A stretch of 64,000 bases of DNA. Origin: DTU064 sp045594085. GTDB taxonomy: Bacteria; Bacillota; Clostridia; Oscillospirales; CAG-272. The position numbers were made by a program, and so were the translations under genes. Positions 46,512 to 54,074 of this stretch are shown here, piece after piece. The notes under the pieces are model-generated. The model was not told where the DNA came from and made no database searches. It worked only from the letters and a program-made list of their open reading frames with translations. Every line of letters starts with the position of its first letter. The first letter of the stretch is position 1. Where the stretch lies: assembly GCA_045594085.1 (NCBI GenBank), contig JAZNXW010000017.1, forward strand, positions 92,738 to 156,737, written 5' to 3'.

Positions 46512-47990
46512 ATGAAATACGTATCAACACGCGACGCATCAAGCGTAAAAGCCAAAGTTTCCGCATCAGAGGCCATCTGCCGCGGACTCGCCCCCGACGG
46601 AGGTCTGTACGTCCCCGAATCGATCCCTTCAATCAGCGGAGGCGACATTGAGCACATCACATCACTTCCCTACGCAAAGCGCGCCGCTTACGTTCTGTCC
46701 CTTTTCTTTGAAGAATTCACCGAGGATGAGCTGATCGAAATGTGCGAAAAAGCATATTCGTCCGAATCCTTCCCCGACGGCGCGGCTCCGCTCGCGCACA
46801 TCAGCGGAAACGTCAGCGCACTTGAGCTCTGGCACGGACCTACCTGCGCATTCAAGGATATGGCGCTTCAGCTTATGCCGCATCTTTTCACCGCTTGCCT
46901 CAAAAAGACGGGTGAAGCCCGTCGTGCGCTCATTCTCGTTGCCACATCGGGCGACACGGGAAAAGCCGCGCTTGAGGGCTACCGCGACGTTCCCGGCGTG
47001 TCGATCACTGTTTTCTATCCAGAAACGGGCGTCAGCCGCGTACAGAAGCTTCAGATGATGACACAGGAGGGCGAAAACGTTTCCGTCTGCGCGATCAAGG
47101 GCAATTTCGACGATGCGCAGAACGGTGTCAAGCGCATTTTCTCCGACGGCGACATCAAGGCGCGTCTTGACAAAAACGGCGTCTTCCTTTCGAGCGCCAA
47201 CTCCATCAATTGGGGCAGACTCGCTCCGCAGATCGTCTATTACGTATCCGCGTATTGCGATCTTCTCTCTTCCGGCAAGATCGCGCTCGGAGATAAGGTC
47301 GACGTAACTGTTCCGACAGGCAACTTCGGCAACATCCTCGCCGCGTACATCGCAAAGCAGATGGGACTTCCTCTCGGCCGTCTCATTTGCGCATCCAACG
47401 CAAACAATGTCCTCACTGATTTTCTCACAACGGGCGTTTACGATAAAAACCGTGAATTCTACACAACCATGTCTCCGTCGATGGACATTCTCATCTCGAG
47501 CAATCTCGAGCGCCTTCTCTATTTCGTCGCAGGTGCGAAGGTAACAGCCGAGCTGATGGCTTCTCTTCGCGAAAGCGGAAGATATGAGGTCTCCACAGAC
47601 GTACTTGATGCGATCAGATCCGATTTCTGCGGTTACTTCACCGATGAAGCCGACACGGCAGACACAATAAAACGCATTTACACGACTCACAAGTATCTCT
47701 CCGACACGCACACAGCCGTTGCCATCAGCGCAGCAGAGCGCTTCATCAGCGACGCGGCAAGCGAAAATGAAATGATAGTTTGCAGCACGGCAAGCCCTTA
47801 CAAATTCGCCGCCGACGTTTACCATGCGGTATCCGGTCTTGCGTCTGCGGATTCCGTCACGGCTCTCGGTGATCTTTCCGCATACACAAGCACGGTAATT
47901 CCCCGCCCACTCGCAAAAACACTCACAATGAAGATTCGTTTCGAGAAGACCATCGAGGTCTCCGAAATGGAAAACGAGCTTCTGCTTTAA
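46512..47990 (+). CDS. thrC: Threonine synthase
   Basis: 492 residues from the ATG at 46512, six bases after GGAG. PLP enzyme turning O-phosphohomoserine into threonine. The N-terminal MKYVSTRDASSVKAKVSASE and GLAPDGGLYVPESIP mark the longer thrC class also found in E. coli and yeast. The PLP lysine is in HGPTCAFKDMALQL (about residue 113), and LVATSGDTGKAALEGY and TGNFGNILAAYIAKQMGLP complete the site. Together with hom (2.9 kb) and the ApgM-like enzyme (42 kb) this gives the set of threonine-branch activities in one window. Confidence 0.96.
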   Translation: MKYVSTRDASSVKAKVSASEAICRGLAPDGGLYVPESIPSISGGDIEHITSLPYAKRAAYVLSLFFEEFTEDELIEMCEKAYSSESFPDGAAPLAHISGNVSALELWHGPTCAFKDMALQLMPHLFTACLKKTGEARRALILVATSGDTGKAALEGYRDVPGVSITVFYPETGVSRVQKLQMMTQEGENVSVCAIKGNFDDAQNGVKRIFSDGDIKARLDKNGVFLSSANSINWGRLAPQIVYYVSAYCDLLSSGKIALGDKVDVTVPTGNFGNILAAYIAKQMGLPLGRLICASNANNVLTDFLTTGVYDKNREFYTTMSPSMDILISSNLERLLYFVAGAKVTAELMASLRESGRYEVSTDVLDAIRSDFCGYFTDEADTADTIKRIYTTHKYLSDTHTAVAISAAERFISDAASENEMIVCSTASPYKFAADVYHAVSGLASADSVTALGDLSAYTSTVIPRPLAKTLTMKIRFEKTIEVSEMENELLL

Positions 47991-47997
47991 TAAAACG

Positions 47998-48030
47998 ATC
48001 GGAGGAGAAGCGTCACGCCTCTCCTCCGAT
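47998..48030. terminator. Hairpin between thrC and the DUF1540 gene
   Basis: ATCGGAGGAG (47998-48007) pairs with CTCCTCCGAT (48021-48030), with an inner GCG/CGC extension. Strong stem but only ATATTTC follows, so termination efficiency is uncertain. Confidence 0.6.
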
Positions 48031-48033
48031 ATT

Positions 48034-48246
48034 TCAAAGATTCTTTTCCTTGAAGGTTATGCAAGCCGTGTCAGCCGAATGTGTAGCATAACCCGGACCG
48101 ACCTTGATCCTGTCTGCCGTGCAGAAATTGTCGCCGTCGTGATACATGCAATTTTTCACGTCGCACACAACTCCTCTTATATGCTTCGGTATCGTTCCGT
48201 TTGCATCGCTTACGTTGAAATATTCGTTTCTGCCGAAAATTGCCAC
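48034..48246 (-). CDS. DUF1540 small cysteine protein
   Basis: 70 residues, starting at GTG (48244-48246) ten bases after AAAGGA. The pattern VVCDVKNCMYHDGDNFCTADRI with VGPGYATHSADTACITF is the DUF1540 signature, with four cysteines and a histidine arranged to bind a metal, probably zinc. The family is widespread in Clostridia and often sporulation-associated, but its function is not established. It diverges from the metallophosphoesterase gene. Confidence 0.88.
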   Translation of the reverse strand: MAIFGRNEYFNVSDANGTIPKHIRGVVCDVKNCMYHDGDNFCTADRIKVGPGYATHSADTACITFKEKNL

Positions 48247-48375
48247 TGTTGATCTGTCCTTTCTTCGGTCTCGCGGCTGCTGATGCCGCTTTATTATTGT
48301 TGTCTTTCTGACGATTTTTATTCTTGACCTGCGTATGCGGGTTTAATCAAAAAATTTCAAAAAAAGGAGAAAAAC

Positions 48376-49098
48376 GTGTCTGTATTTGCGATTTCGGATC
48401 CGCATCTTCCGGGCGGCGAGCCCGATGCAAAGTCTATGGCTGTATTCGGTGAGCGTTGGCGTGATTACACGTCGCGTCTTGAAAAGAATTGGCGTGCCGT
48501 CGTATCAAGCGGTGACACTGTAATTCTGCCCGGTGACATCTCGTGGGCTTCGACGCTTGAAGAAGCGCTCGGTGACTTATCGTTCATCGACTCGCTTCCG
48601 GGAAAAAAGCTCATCGGCAAAGGCAATCACGATTTTTGGTGGTCTACGCTTTCAAAAATGCGTGCTTTTCTTCAAGAAAACGGCATTTCTTCGATAGATT
48701 TTTTGCAAAATAACGCATACGCCGTTGAAGATCTCGTTGTGTGCGGCACGCGAGGCTGGTTTTTCGATGCGTCCGATCAGGCGGACGTTTACACGGCAGA
48801 TCACAAAAAGCTTGTTCTGCGCGAGGCTGCACGTCTTGAGCTTTCGATCAAGGAAGCTCTCGAGCTATCGGGCGGCGATCCGTCACCGATCCGCGTATTT
48901 TTACATTTCCCCGTCGTCCTCGGCGACGAGGAAGCATCCGATCTCATCGACGTGCTTGAGCGATACTCCGTCACCGACGTTTACTACGGTCACGTGCATT
49001 CGTCCGCACCGCCACCGCCCGTGATCAGGCATCGCACCTTGCGATGTCACATCATCTCATCCGACGCACTCGGTTTCACTCCGCTTCTCGTCAGATGA
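48376..49098 (+). CDS. Calcineurin-type metallophosphoesterase
   Basis: 240 residues starting at GTG with AAGGAG nine bases upstream. The five metal-binding blocks are all present: AISDPHLPG (D-x-H), LPGDISWAS (GDxxW), IGKGNHDFWW (GNHD), VFLHFPVVL (H) and VYYGHVHSSA (GHxH). The substrate class is unknown; relatives are annotated as Ser/Thr phosphatase-like or YkuE-like proteins. No signal peptide, so cytoplasmic. No consensus promoter was found in the 130-base gap before it. Confidence 0.9.
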   Translation: MSVFAISDPHLPGGEPDAKSMAVFGERWRDYTSRLEKNWRAVVSSGDTVILPGDISWASTLEEALGDLSFIDSLPGKKLIGKGNHDFWWSTLSKMRAFLQENGISSIDFLQNNAYAVEDLVVCGTRGWFFDASDQADVYTADHKKLVLREAARLELSIKEALELSGGDPSPIRVFLHFPVVLGDEEASDLIDVLERYSVTDVYYGHVHSSAPPPPVIRHRTLRCHIISSDALGFTPLLVR

Positions 49099-49163
49099 CG
49101 TTAAATTGCCCATTTTCTTGAGGTATTTTTGCGTTTTTTCGCCATTTATCTGCGTTTATGATG

Positions 49164-49192
49164 TTGACAATAATTGAAAATCGTAATATAAT
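49164..49192 (+). promoter_or_regulatory. Consensus promoter of tig (and perhaps clpPX)
   Basis: TTGACA (49164-49169), 17-base spacer, TATAAT (49187-49192); a full match. Confidence 0.9.
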
Positions 49193-49236
49193 GTTATGGT
49201 TAATGTTCATCGTATAATTATGGAGGACTATATATA

Positions 49237-50547
49237 ATGGAACTTATTAAAAATGAACGCATCGAATCCAACAAGCAGGAGCTTAACATAAAGATCGACT
49301 CCGCGGAATTCGAAGCAGCTTGCACCAAGATCTACCGCCGCGACGCAGCGAAGATCAACGTACCCGGCTTCCGCCGCGGTAAGGCTCCCCGTTCCATCAT
49401 CGAAAAGATGTATGGCAAGGGCGTATTCTACGAAGATGCCATCAATGAACTCATCCCCGCTAACTACGAAGCCGCTATCAAGGAATCCGACATCGAACCC
49501 ATCGGTCAGCCCGAATTCGACGTCATCTCCATTGACGAAGAAGGCGTTGTGCTCAAGGCTATCGTTTACGTTATGCCCGAGGTTTCCATCGAAGGCTATC
49601 GCGGAATAGAAGTAACAAAGACTCCCTACACTGTGACCGACGAAGAAGTTGATCACGAGGTTGAGCACGCTCGCGAGCACAATGCACGCGAGGTTGAGAT
49701 CACCGACCGTGCCGCTGAGCTCGGCGACATCGCCAACATCGACTACGAAGGCTTCGCAGACGGCGTTCCCTTTGAGGGCGGCAAGGATGAAGGTCACGAC
49801 CTCAAGCTCGGCTCCGGCACATTTATCCCCGGCTTCGAAGAGCAGGTTGCAGGTCACACCATCGGTGAAGAGTTCGACGTTAACGTAACCTTCCCGGAGC
49901 AGTATCACGCTCCCGAGCTCGCAGGCAAGGCTGTTGTCTTCAAGTGCAAACTCAATGCTATCAAGGCTGAGGAGCTCCCCGAGCTCGATGACGAATTCGC
50001 TAAGGACGTTTCCGAATTCGACACTCTCGCTGAATACAAGGCAGATGTAAAGGCTAAGATCGAAGCTCGCAAGGAAAGAGCCGCTGACGCAGAAGTTGAA
50101 GAACAGCTCATCGATTATCTCGTAGCTAACCTCAATTGCGACGTTCCCCAGCCCCTTTACGACGCTGAAGCTGAAAACATCGTTCGCGACTACGATATGA
50201 GACTCCGCAGCCAGGGACTCGACCTCGCTACTTACATGAAGTACACAGGTCAGACTCTCGACTCTCTCAGAGAGCAGATGAAGCCCGCCGCAGAGCGTCA
50301 GGTTAAGACCCGTCTCGCACTTCAGAAGATCGTTGAGATCGAAGCTATCGACGTAACTGACGAAGAGGTTGATGCTGAATACAACCGTATGGCTGAAATG
50401 TATCAGATGGAAGCTGAAAAGATCAAGGAAGCTATCGCAGCCGAAGACATCAAGGGAGACCTCAAGCTTAAGGCAGCAGTCGAACTCGTTAAGGCAGCAG
50501 CAGTTATCACTGAAAAGGCAGCCGAAGCTGAAGAAGCAGCAGAATAA
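49237..50547 (+). CDS. tig: Trigger factor
   Basis: 436 residues. Ribosome-bound chaperone. The ribosome-docking loop is PGFRRGKAPRSIIEKMYG (about residues 45-62). A FKBP-type prolyl isomerase domain follows (about 160-245: LGDIANIDYEGFADGVPFEGG, FIPGFEEQVAGHTIGEEFDV), then the helical substrate-cradling C-terminal domain, which ends in an E/A/K-rich tail. GGAGGA lies before the ATG. It stands ahead of clpP and clpX, the usual Firmicutes order. Confidence 0.97.
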   Translation: MELIKNERIESNKQELNIKIDSAEFEAACTKIYRRDAAKINVPGFRRGKAPRSIIEKMYGKGVFYEDAINELIPANYEAAIKESDIEPIGQPEFDVISIDEEGVVLKAIVYVMPEVSIEGYRGIEVTKTPYTVTDEEVDHEVEHAREHNAREVEITDRAAELGDIANIDYEGFADGVPFEGGKDEGHDLKLGSGTFIPGFEEQVAGHTIGEEFDVNVTFPEQYHAPELAGKAVVFKCKLNAIKAEELPELDDEFAKDVSEFDTLAEYKADVKAKIEARKERAADAEVEEQLIDYLVANLNCDVPQPLYDAEAENIVRDYDMRLRSQGLDLATYMKYTGQTLDSLREQMKPAAERQVKTRLALQKIVEIEAIDVTDEEVDAEYNRMAEMYQMEAEKIKEAIAAEDIKGDLKLKAAVELVKAAAVITEKAAEAEEAAE

Positions 50548-50562
50548 TCATATTCGACATAG

Positions 50563-50598
50563 ATTGACCGCCGTTTTTGCGGCGGTCAATTTTAAGTT
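50563..50598 (+). terminator. Rho-independent terminator of tig
   Basis: ATTGACCGCCG (50563-50573) pairs with CGGCGGTCAAT (50580-50590), loop TTTTTG, followed by TTTAAGTTTT. A TATAAT/TATATAAT-rich stretch at 50612-50640 with TTGACA at 50606 may hold the clpP promoter, but spacing is not canonical. Confidence 0.8.
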
Positions 50599-50675
50599 TT
50601 CAAATTTGACATATAATCCTGCGGATTTATGGTATATAATAGTATAAATCCGAAAATAAGCATTGGAGGTTTATT

Positions 50676-51260
50676 ATGCCGCTTGTACCGACCGTAATTG
50701 AACAGACAGGCAGAGGCGAACGCGCTTACGATATATATTCCCGTCTTTTGAACGACCGTATCGTCTTTCTTGCTGATGAAGTAAACGACACAACCGCTTC
50801 CCTCGTTGTCGCACAGCTTCTCTATCTTGAATCTCTCGATCCCGACAAGGATATTTCCCTTTACATCAATTCCCCCGGCGGATCTGTTTCCGCAGGCTTT
50901 GCCATCTACGACACGATGAATTTCATCAAGTGCGACGTTTCCACGATCTGCATCGGTATGGCAGCCAGCATGGGTGCGTTCCTTCTTTCCGCAGGTGCCA
51001 AGGGCAAGAGAATCGCTCTCCCCAACTCCGAGATTATGATCCATCAGCCTCTCGGCGGCATGCAGGGTCAGGCGTCCGACATCAAGATCCACGCCGATCA
51101 CATCATCCGCACACGCGAAAGACTCAACACGATCCTTGCCAAGAATACCGGCAGAACCTACGAGGAGATCGCTCTTGCGACCGAACGCGACAACTTCCTT
51201 TCCGCTGAAGAAGCAAAGGAATTCGGTCTCATCGACAAGGTATTCGATCACCGTATCTGA
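50676..51260 (+). CDS. clpP: ATP-dependent Clp protease proteolytic subunit
   Basis: 194 residues, standard length. Serine protease chamber of the ClpXP machine. Catalytic triad regions: GMAASMGAFLLSAGAKGKR (Ser), IMIHQPLGGMQGQASDI (His) and TERDNFLSAEEAKEFGLID (Asp area). YINSPGGSVSAGFAIYDTM forms the oxyanion region. GGAGG lies before the ATG, and clpX follows 29 bases later. Confidence 0.98.
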   Translation: MPLVPTVIEQTGRGERAYDIYSRLLNDRIVFLADEVNDTTASLVVAQLLYLESLDPDKDISLYINSPGGSVSAGFAIYDTMNFIKCDVSTICIGMAASMGAFLLSAGAKGKRIALPNSEIMIHQPLGGMQGQASDIKIHADHIIRTRERLNTILAKNTGRTYEEIALATERDNFLSAEEAKEFGLIDKVFDHRI

Positions 51261-51289
51261 CGTAATTTTCACTATCATCCGGAGGATAT

Positions 51290-52543
51290 ATGTCCACAGG
51301 TAACCAGACAAAGCGCGGCGATCGCAAATGCGCCTTTTGCGGACGTACCGAGCATCAGGTGCTTTATCTCATCCCTTCCCCTACGGGACTTTACATCTGC
51401 GACAGCTGCATCGAGGTCTGTAACGAGATCATCGACGAGCATCTGACAGCACATCCCGAAGGCGCAGGGCTTTCGTTTGATACTCTTCCGAAACCCCACG
51501 AGATCAAGGCAACTCTCGATGAATACGTTATCGGTCAAGACGCCGCAAAACGCGCGCTTTCCGTCGCTGTTTACAATCACTACAAACGCATACTGCACAA
51601 GGAAGCTAAAAAGCACGATGACGAGGACCACGTTGACATACAGAAGTCAAACGTACTCCTGCTCGGTCCGACAGGCGTAGGTAAGACCTACCTCGCACAG
51701 ACTCTCGCGAAAACGCTCGAGGTCCCCTTCGCAATCGCAGACGCAACAACCTTGACCGAAGCCGGCTACGTCGGTGAGGATGTCGAAAACATCCTGCTCC
51801 GTCTCATCCAGGCGGCTGATTACGATATCGCACGCGCAGAACACGGCATCATCTACATTGACGAGCTCGATAAAATCTCGCGCAGAAGCGAAAATCGTTC
51901 CATCACGCGCGATGTTTCGGGCGAGGGCGTACAGCAGGCGCTCCTCAAGATCCTTGAGGGCACCGTCGCAAACGTGCCTCCGCAGGGCGGACGCAAGCAT
52001 CCCGGTCAGGAATTCATCCAAATCAACACGGAAAACATCCTTTTCATCTGCGGCGGCGCATTTGACGGACTTTCCGACATCATCGAAAAGCGCAACGGCA
52101 ATCAGACCATCGGTTTTGAAAGCACGATCAAGAGCAAAAAAGAGACGAAGGACAGCGGAATCTACCGCGAGGTAACTCCGCACGACATCGTAAAATACGG
52201 TCTTATCCCCGAGCTTGTCGGACGAATTCCCGTGCTCGTCGCGCTTGATGATCTCGACGAATCCGCGCTCGTCCGTATTCTTTCCGAGCCGAAAAATTGC
52301 CTCATCAAGCAGTACAAAAAGCTGCTTGAGTTCGACGGAATCGACCTTGAATTCACCGACGACGCGCTTCGCGCGGCGGCATCGCTCGCAATCGAGCGTA
52401 ACATCGGTGCTCGAGGATTGAGAAGCATACTCGAGACTGTTATGGAGCCTGTTATGTACGAAGCTCCCGCAAAAGCAGATACGACAAAGATCGTAATTAC
52501 CGCCGACGCGATGAACGGCAAATCCGAGCCCATTTACAAATAA
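51290..52543 (+). CDS. clpX: ATP-dependent Clp protease ATPase subunit
   Basis: 417 residues. AAA+ unfoldase that feeds ClpP. An N-terminal zinc domain has CAFCGRTEHQ and ICDSCIEVCNEI (four cysteines, residues 11-44), followed by the Walker A loop LLGPTGVGKTYLAQTLAK (about 124-141), Walker B IIYIDELDKISR and the sensor region GLIPELVGRIPVLVAL. The IGF loop for docking ClpP is seen as QTIGFES. GGAGG precedes the ATG. Confidence 0.98.
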   Translation: MSTGNQTKRGDRKCAFCGRTEHQVLYLIPSPTGLYICDSCIEVCNEIIDEHLTAHPEGAGLSFDTLPKPHEIKATLDEYVIGQDAAKRALSVAVYNHYKRILHKEAKKHDDEDHVDIQKSNVLLLGPTGVGKTYLAQTLAKTLEVPFAIADATTLTEAGYVGEDVENILLRLIQAADYDIARAEHGIIYIDELDKISRRSENRSITRDVSGEGVQQALLKILEGTVANVPPQGGRKHPGQEFIQINTENILFICGGAFDGLSDIIEKRNGNQTIGFESTIKSKKETKDSGIYREVTPHDIVKYGLIPELVGRIPVLVALDDLDESALVRILSEPKNCLIKQYKKLLEFDGIDLEFTDDALRAAASLAIERNIGARGLRSILETVMEPVMYEAPAKADTTKIVITADAMNGKSEPIYK

Positions 52544-52545
52544 CG

Positions 52546-52582
52546 AAAAATGCACTTTCAACTGCGTTGAAAGTGCATTTTT
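52546..52582. terminator. Bidirectional Rho-independent terminator
   Basis: AAAAATGCACTTTCAAC / GTTGAAAGTGCATTTTTT with a TGC loop, right after clpX and facing the minus-strand membrane gene. Confidence 0.9.
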
Positions 52583-52598
52583 TGCAAATTTTGTCATT

Positions 52599-52988
52599 TT
52601 AATTCTTTATTGAAAGTGTGAAAACGCCGGCAAGTGCGAGCGTTATCAGCGCCCCGATGAATGAATACGAGGAAAAGCCGCCTGTCAGGGGCAAAAGCGA
52701 AAACAACACTCCAACCGCAGACACAACCGAAACAGCCGTAGACGGCTGTTTTTTGCGCAAAAACATATCAACTGCCGCCGTAGCGGAAAGCAAGGCTGTT
52801 ACGGATGCAGTCAAAAACGGTCCGAAATTCGCATATCCATACGAAATGGGATCAAAGTAAGAGAACGTGCGTCTGACAGTTTCGCCTCCGTCATCCGCAA
52901 AATTCAACACGGCACCGTATGGAAGCAACTCAAGCATCAGCGTCACGATAACAAGCGCAAGTATCACGACTTTTCGTTTATTCATCAT
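52599..52988 (-). CDS. Small multi-pass membrane protein of unknown function
   Basis: 129 residues, not recognised. About four hydrophobic segments (residues 7-29, 52-75, 83-103 and 104-126), the first acting as an uncleaved anchor. No motif beyond composition. Its start overlaps the stop of the upstream lipoprotein gene by four bases, so the two are coupled and probably work together at the membrane. Confidence 0.7.
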   Translation of the reverse strand: MMNKRKVVILALVIVTLMLELLPYGAVLNFADDGGETVRRTFSYFDPISYGYANFGPFLTASVTALLSATAAVDMFLRKKQPSTAVSVVSAVGVLFSLLPLTGGFSSYSFIGALITLALAGVFTLSIKN

Positions 52989-53590
52989 TCATATCCTCCC
53001 AAGATCGGCGGCATATCGGCATCTTCAAACGCATCATACATCAAGAGTGACATAAAATCACAGAATGACATAAAATTTTTCGCGGCAGCATCATCATTCA
53101 CATACCCCGCCGCTGTTGCGTCACCGATCACGGTGTACGTTTCACCGTTGGCGGTGAACGTTATCTCATAATGAGTCAGCGGTTCGACCATCATCAAAAG
53201 CTCGGGATCAGGAGTGATCACCTCCGATGTCATTTCGCGCTTTATAGACACGATCTCGCACGACACGAGCATTTGATATATCTCCGCGAACGTCTCTCTG
53301 TCCGCTTCAAGCTTCGCGGACGCACTTCCGGGAGCGAGATCCTTTATGAGCGTGCCGCTATACGTGTCATAGACGTTTTTATCGCTACCGATCCACGTTT
53401 TGTAGCATATGTCAAAGTCAGCGGGTATCTCATAAGCAAAAGCATCATCTTCTGTATCAGCGCCGATGTCATTTTCGGTTTTCGATTTACCGTCAAAATG
53501 CTCTGCATCATTGTCTGCGACGTCGTTGATGCACGACACCGACACAAAAATCATCAAGGCAAACAGAATGACAATAATAAGCTTTTTCAT
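52985..53590 (-). CDS. Lipoprotein of unknown function
   Basis: 201 residues from the ATG at 53588-53590, six bases after GGAGG; further upstream starts lack a signal. Signal peptide MKKLIIVILFALMIFVSVSC ends in a lipobox cysteine at residue 20. The rest is an acidic linker and about 140 residues of mixed structure with FDICYKTWIGSDKNVYDTYS and HYEITFTANGETYTVIGDAT, which look like beta strands. No family recognised. Operon with the small membrane protein downstream. Confidence 0.75.
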   Translation of the reverse strand: MKKLIIVILFALMIFVSVSCINDVADNDAEHFDGKSKTENDIGADTEDDAFAYEIPADFDICYKTWIGSDKNVYDTYSGTLIKDLAPGSASAKLEADRETFAEIYQMLVSCEIVSIKREMTSEVITPDPELLMMVEPLTHYEITFTANGETYTVIGDATAAGYVNDDAAAKNFMSFCDFMSLLMYDAFEDADMPPILGGYE

Positions 53591-53612
53591 AAATGCCTCC
53601 TCGGAAGTCCCT

Positions 53613-53641
53613 ATACTATAATAGACGCATTTTCTCGCCAA
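53613..53641 (-). promoter_or_regulatory. Probable promoter of the lipoprotein/membrane pair
   Basis: Minus-strand TTGGCG (53636-53641), 17-base spacer, TAGTAT (53613-53618). Confidence 0.55.
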
Positions 53642-53681
53642 ATGTTTCACATTTTTCGAAAAAAATTTATTTTTTTACTAA

Positions 53682-53715
53682 AAAAGATGCATTTTGCGCG
53701 CAAAATGCATCTTTT
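53682..53715 (-). terminator. 34-bp perfect palindrome ending the glycogen operon
   Basis: AAAAGATGCATTTTGC-GC-GCAAAATGCATCTTTT is exactly self-complementary and lies just after the mazG-like stop; T-rich sequence follows on the minus strand. Likely terminator of the glgB-to-mazG transcript. Confidence 0.8.
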
Positions 53716-53719
53716 GATG

Positions 53720-54058
53720 TTATTTCTCGGTTTCGTCGGCTCTGTTTTGCGAGCGTTCGGTATCAAATCCTTCGGGGTAACGGCGCTTCAGCTTTTCTAT
53801 ATTGGCAGCCAGCATGTCATCGAGAGATACGTCGAGCGCCGTTGCCGCCTCTGCAAGATACCAAGCCACGTCGCCAAGCTCCTTTATGAGCTCATCGCGA
53901 TCGAGCGCATGCCCGTGAAAAAGATGCTTTTTGACAATATCAACAGCTTCGCCCGACTCGCCGCAAAGTCCCATAACGCTATTGACAAGCATATCGTGCT
54001 TTGATATTTCCGGATTCAGCGTTTTCATCGCAAGCGTTTGATATTCGTTGACTGTCAT
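53720..54058 (-). CDS. MazG-like nucleotide pyrophosphohydrolase
   Basis: 112 residues, a single MazG domain. LCGESGEAVDIVKKHLFHG carries the ExxE metal motif and ELIKELGDVAWYLAEAAT the ExxD pair, together binding magnesium; such enzymes hydrolyse (d)NTPs to monophosphates and PPi. The last 20 residues are polar and disordered-looking. GAGG precedes the start, 16 bases behind the GH13 gene. A link to glycogen metabolism is not obvious; it may simply be co-transcribed. Confidence 0.88.
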   Translation of the reverse strand: MTVNEYQTLAMKTLNPEISKHDMLVNSVMGLCGESGEAVDIVKKHLFHGHALDRDELIKELGDVAWYLAEAATALDVSLDDMLAANIEKLKRRYPEGFDTERSQNRADETEK

Positions 54059-54074
54059 ATCATTAACCTCGGAA

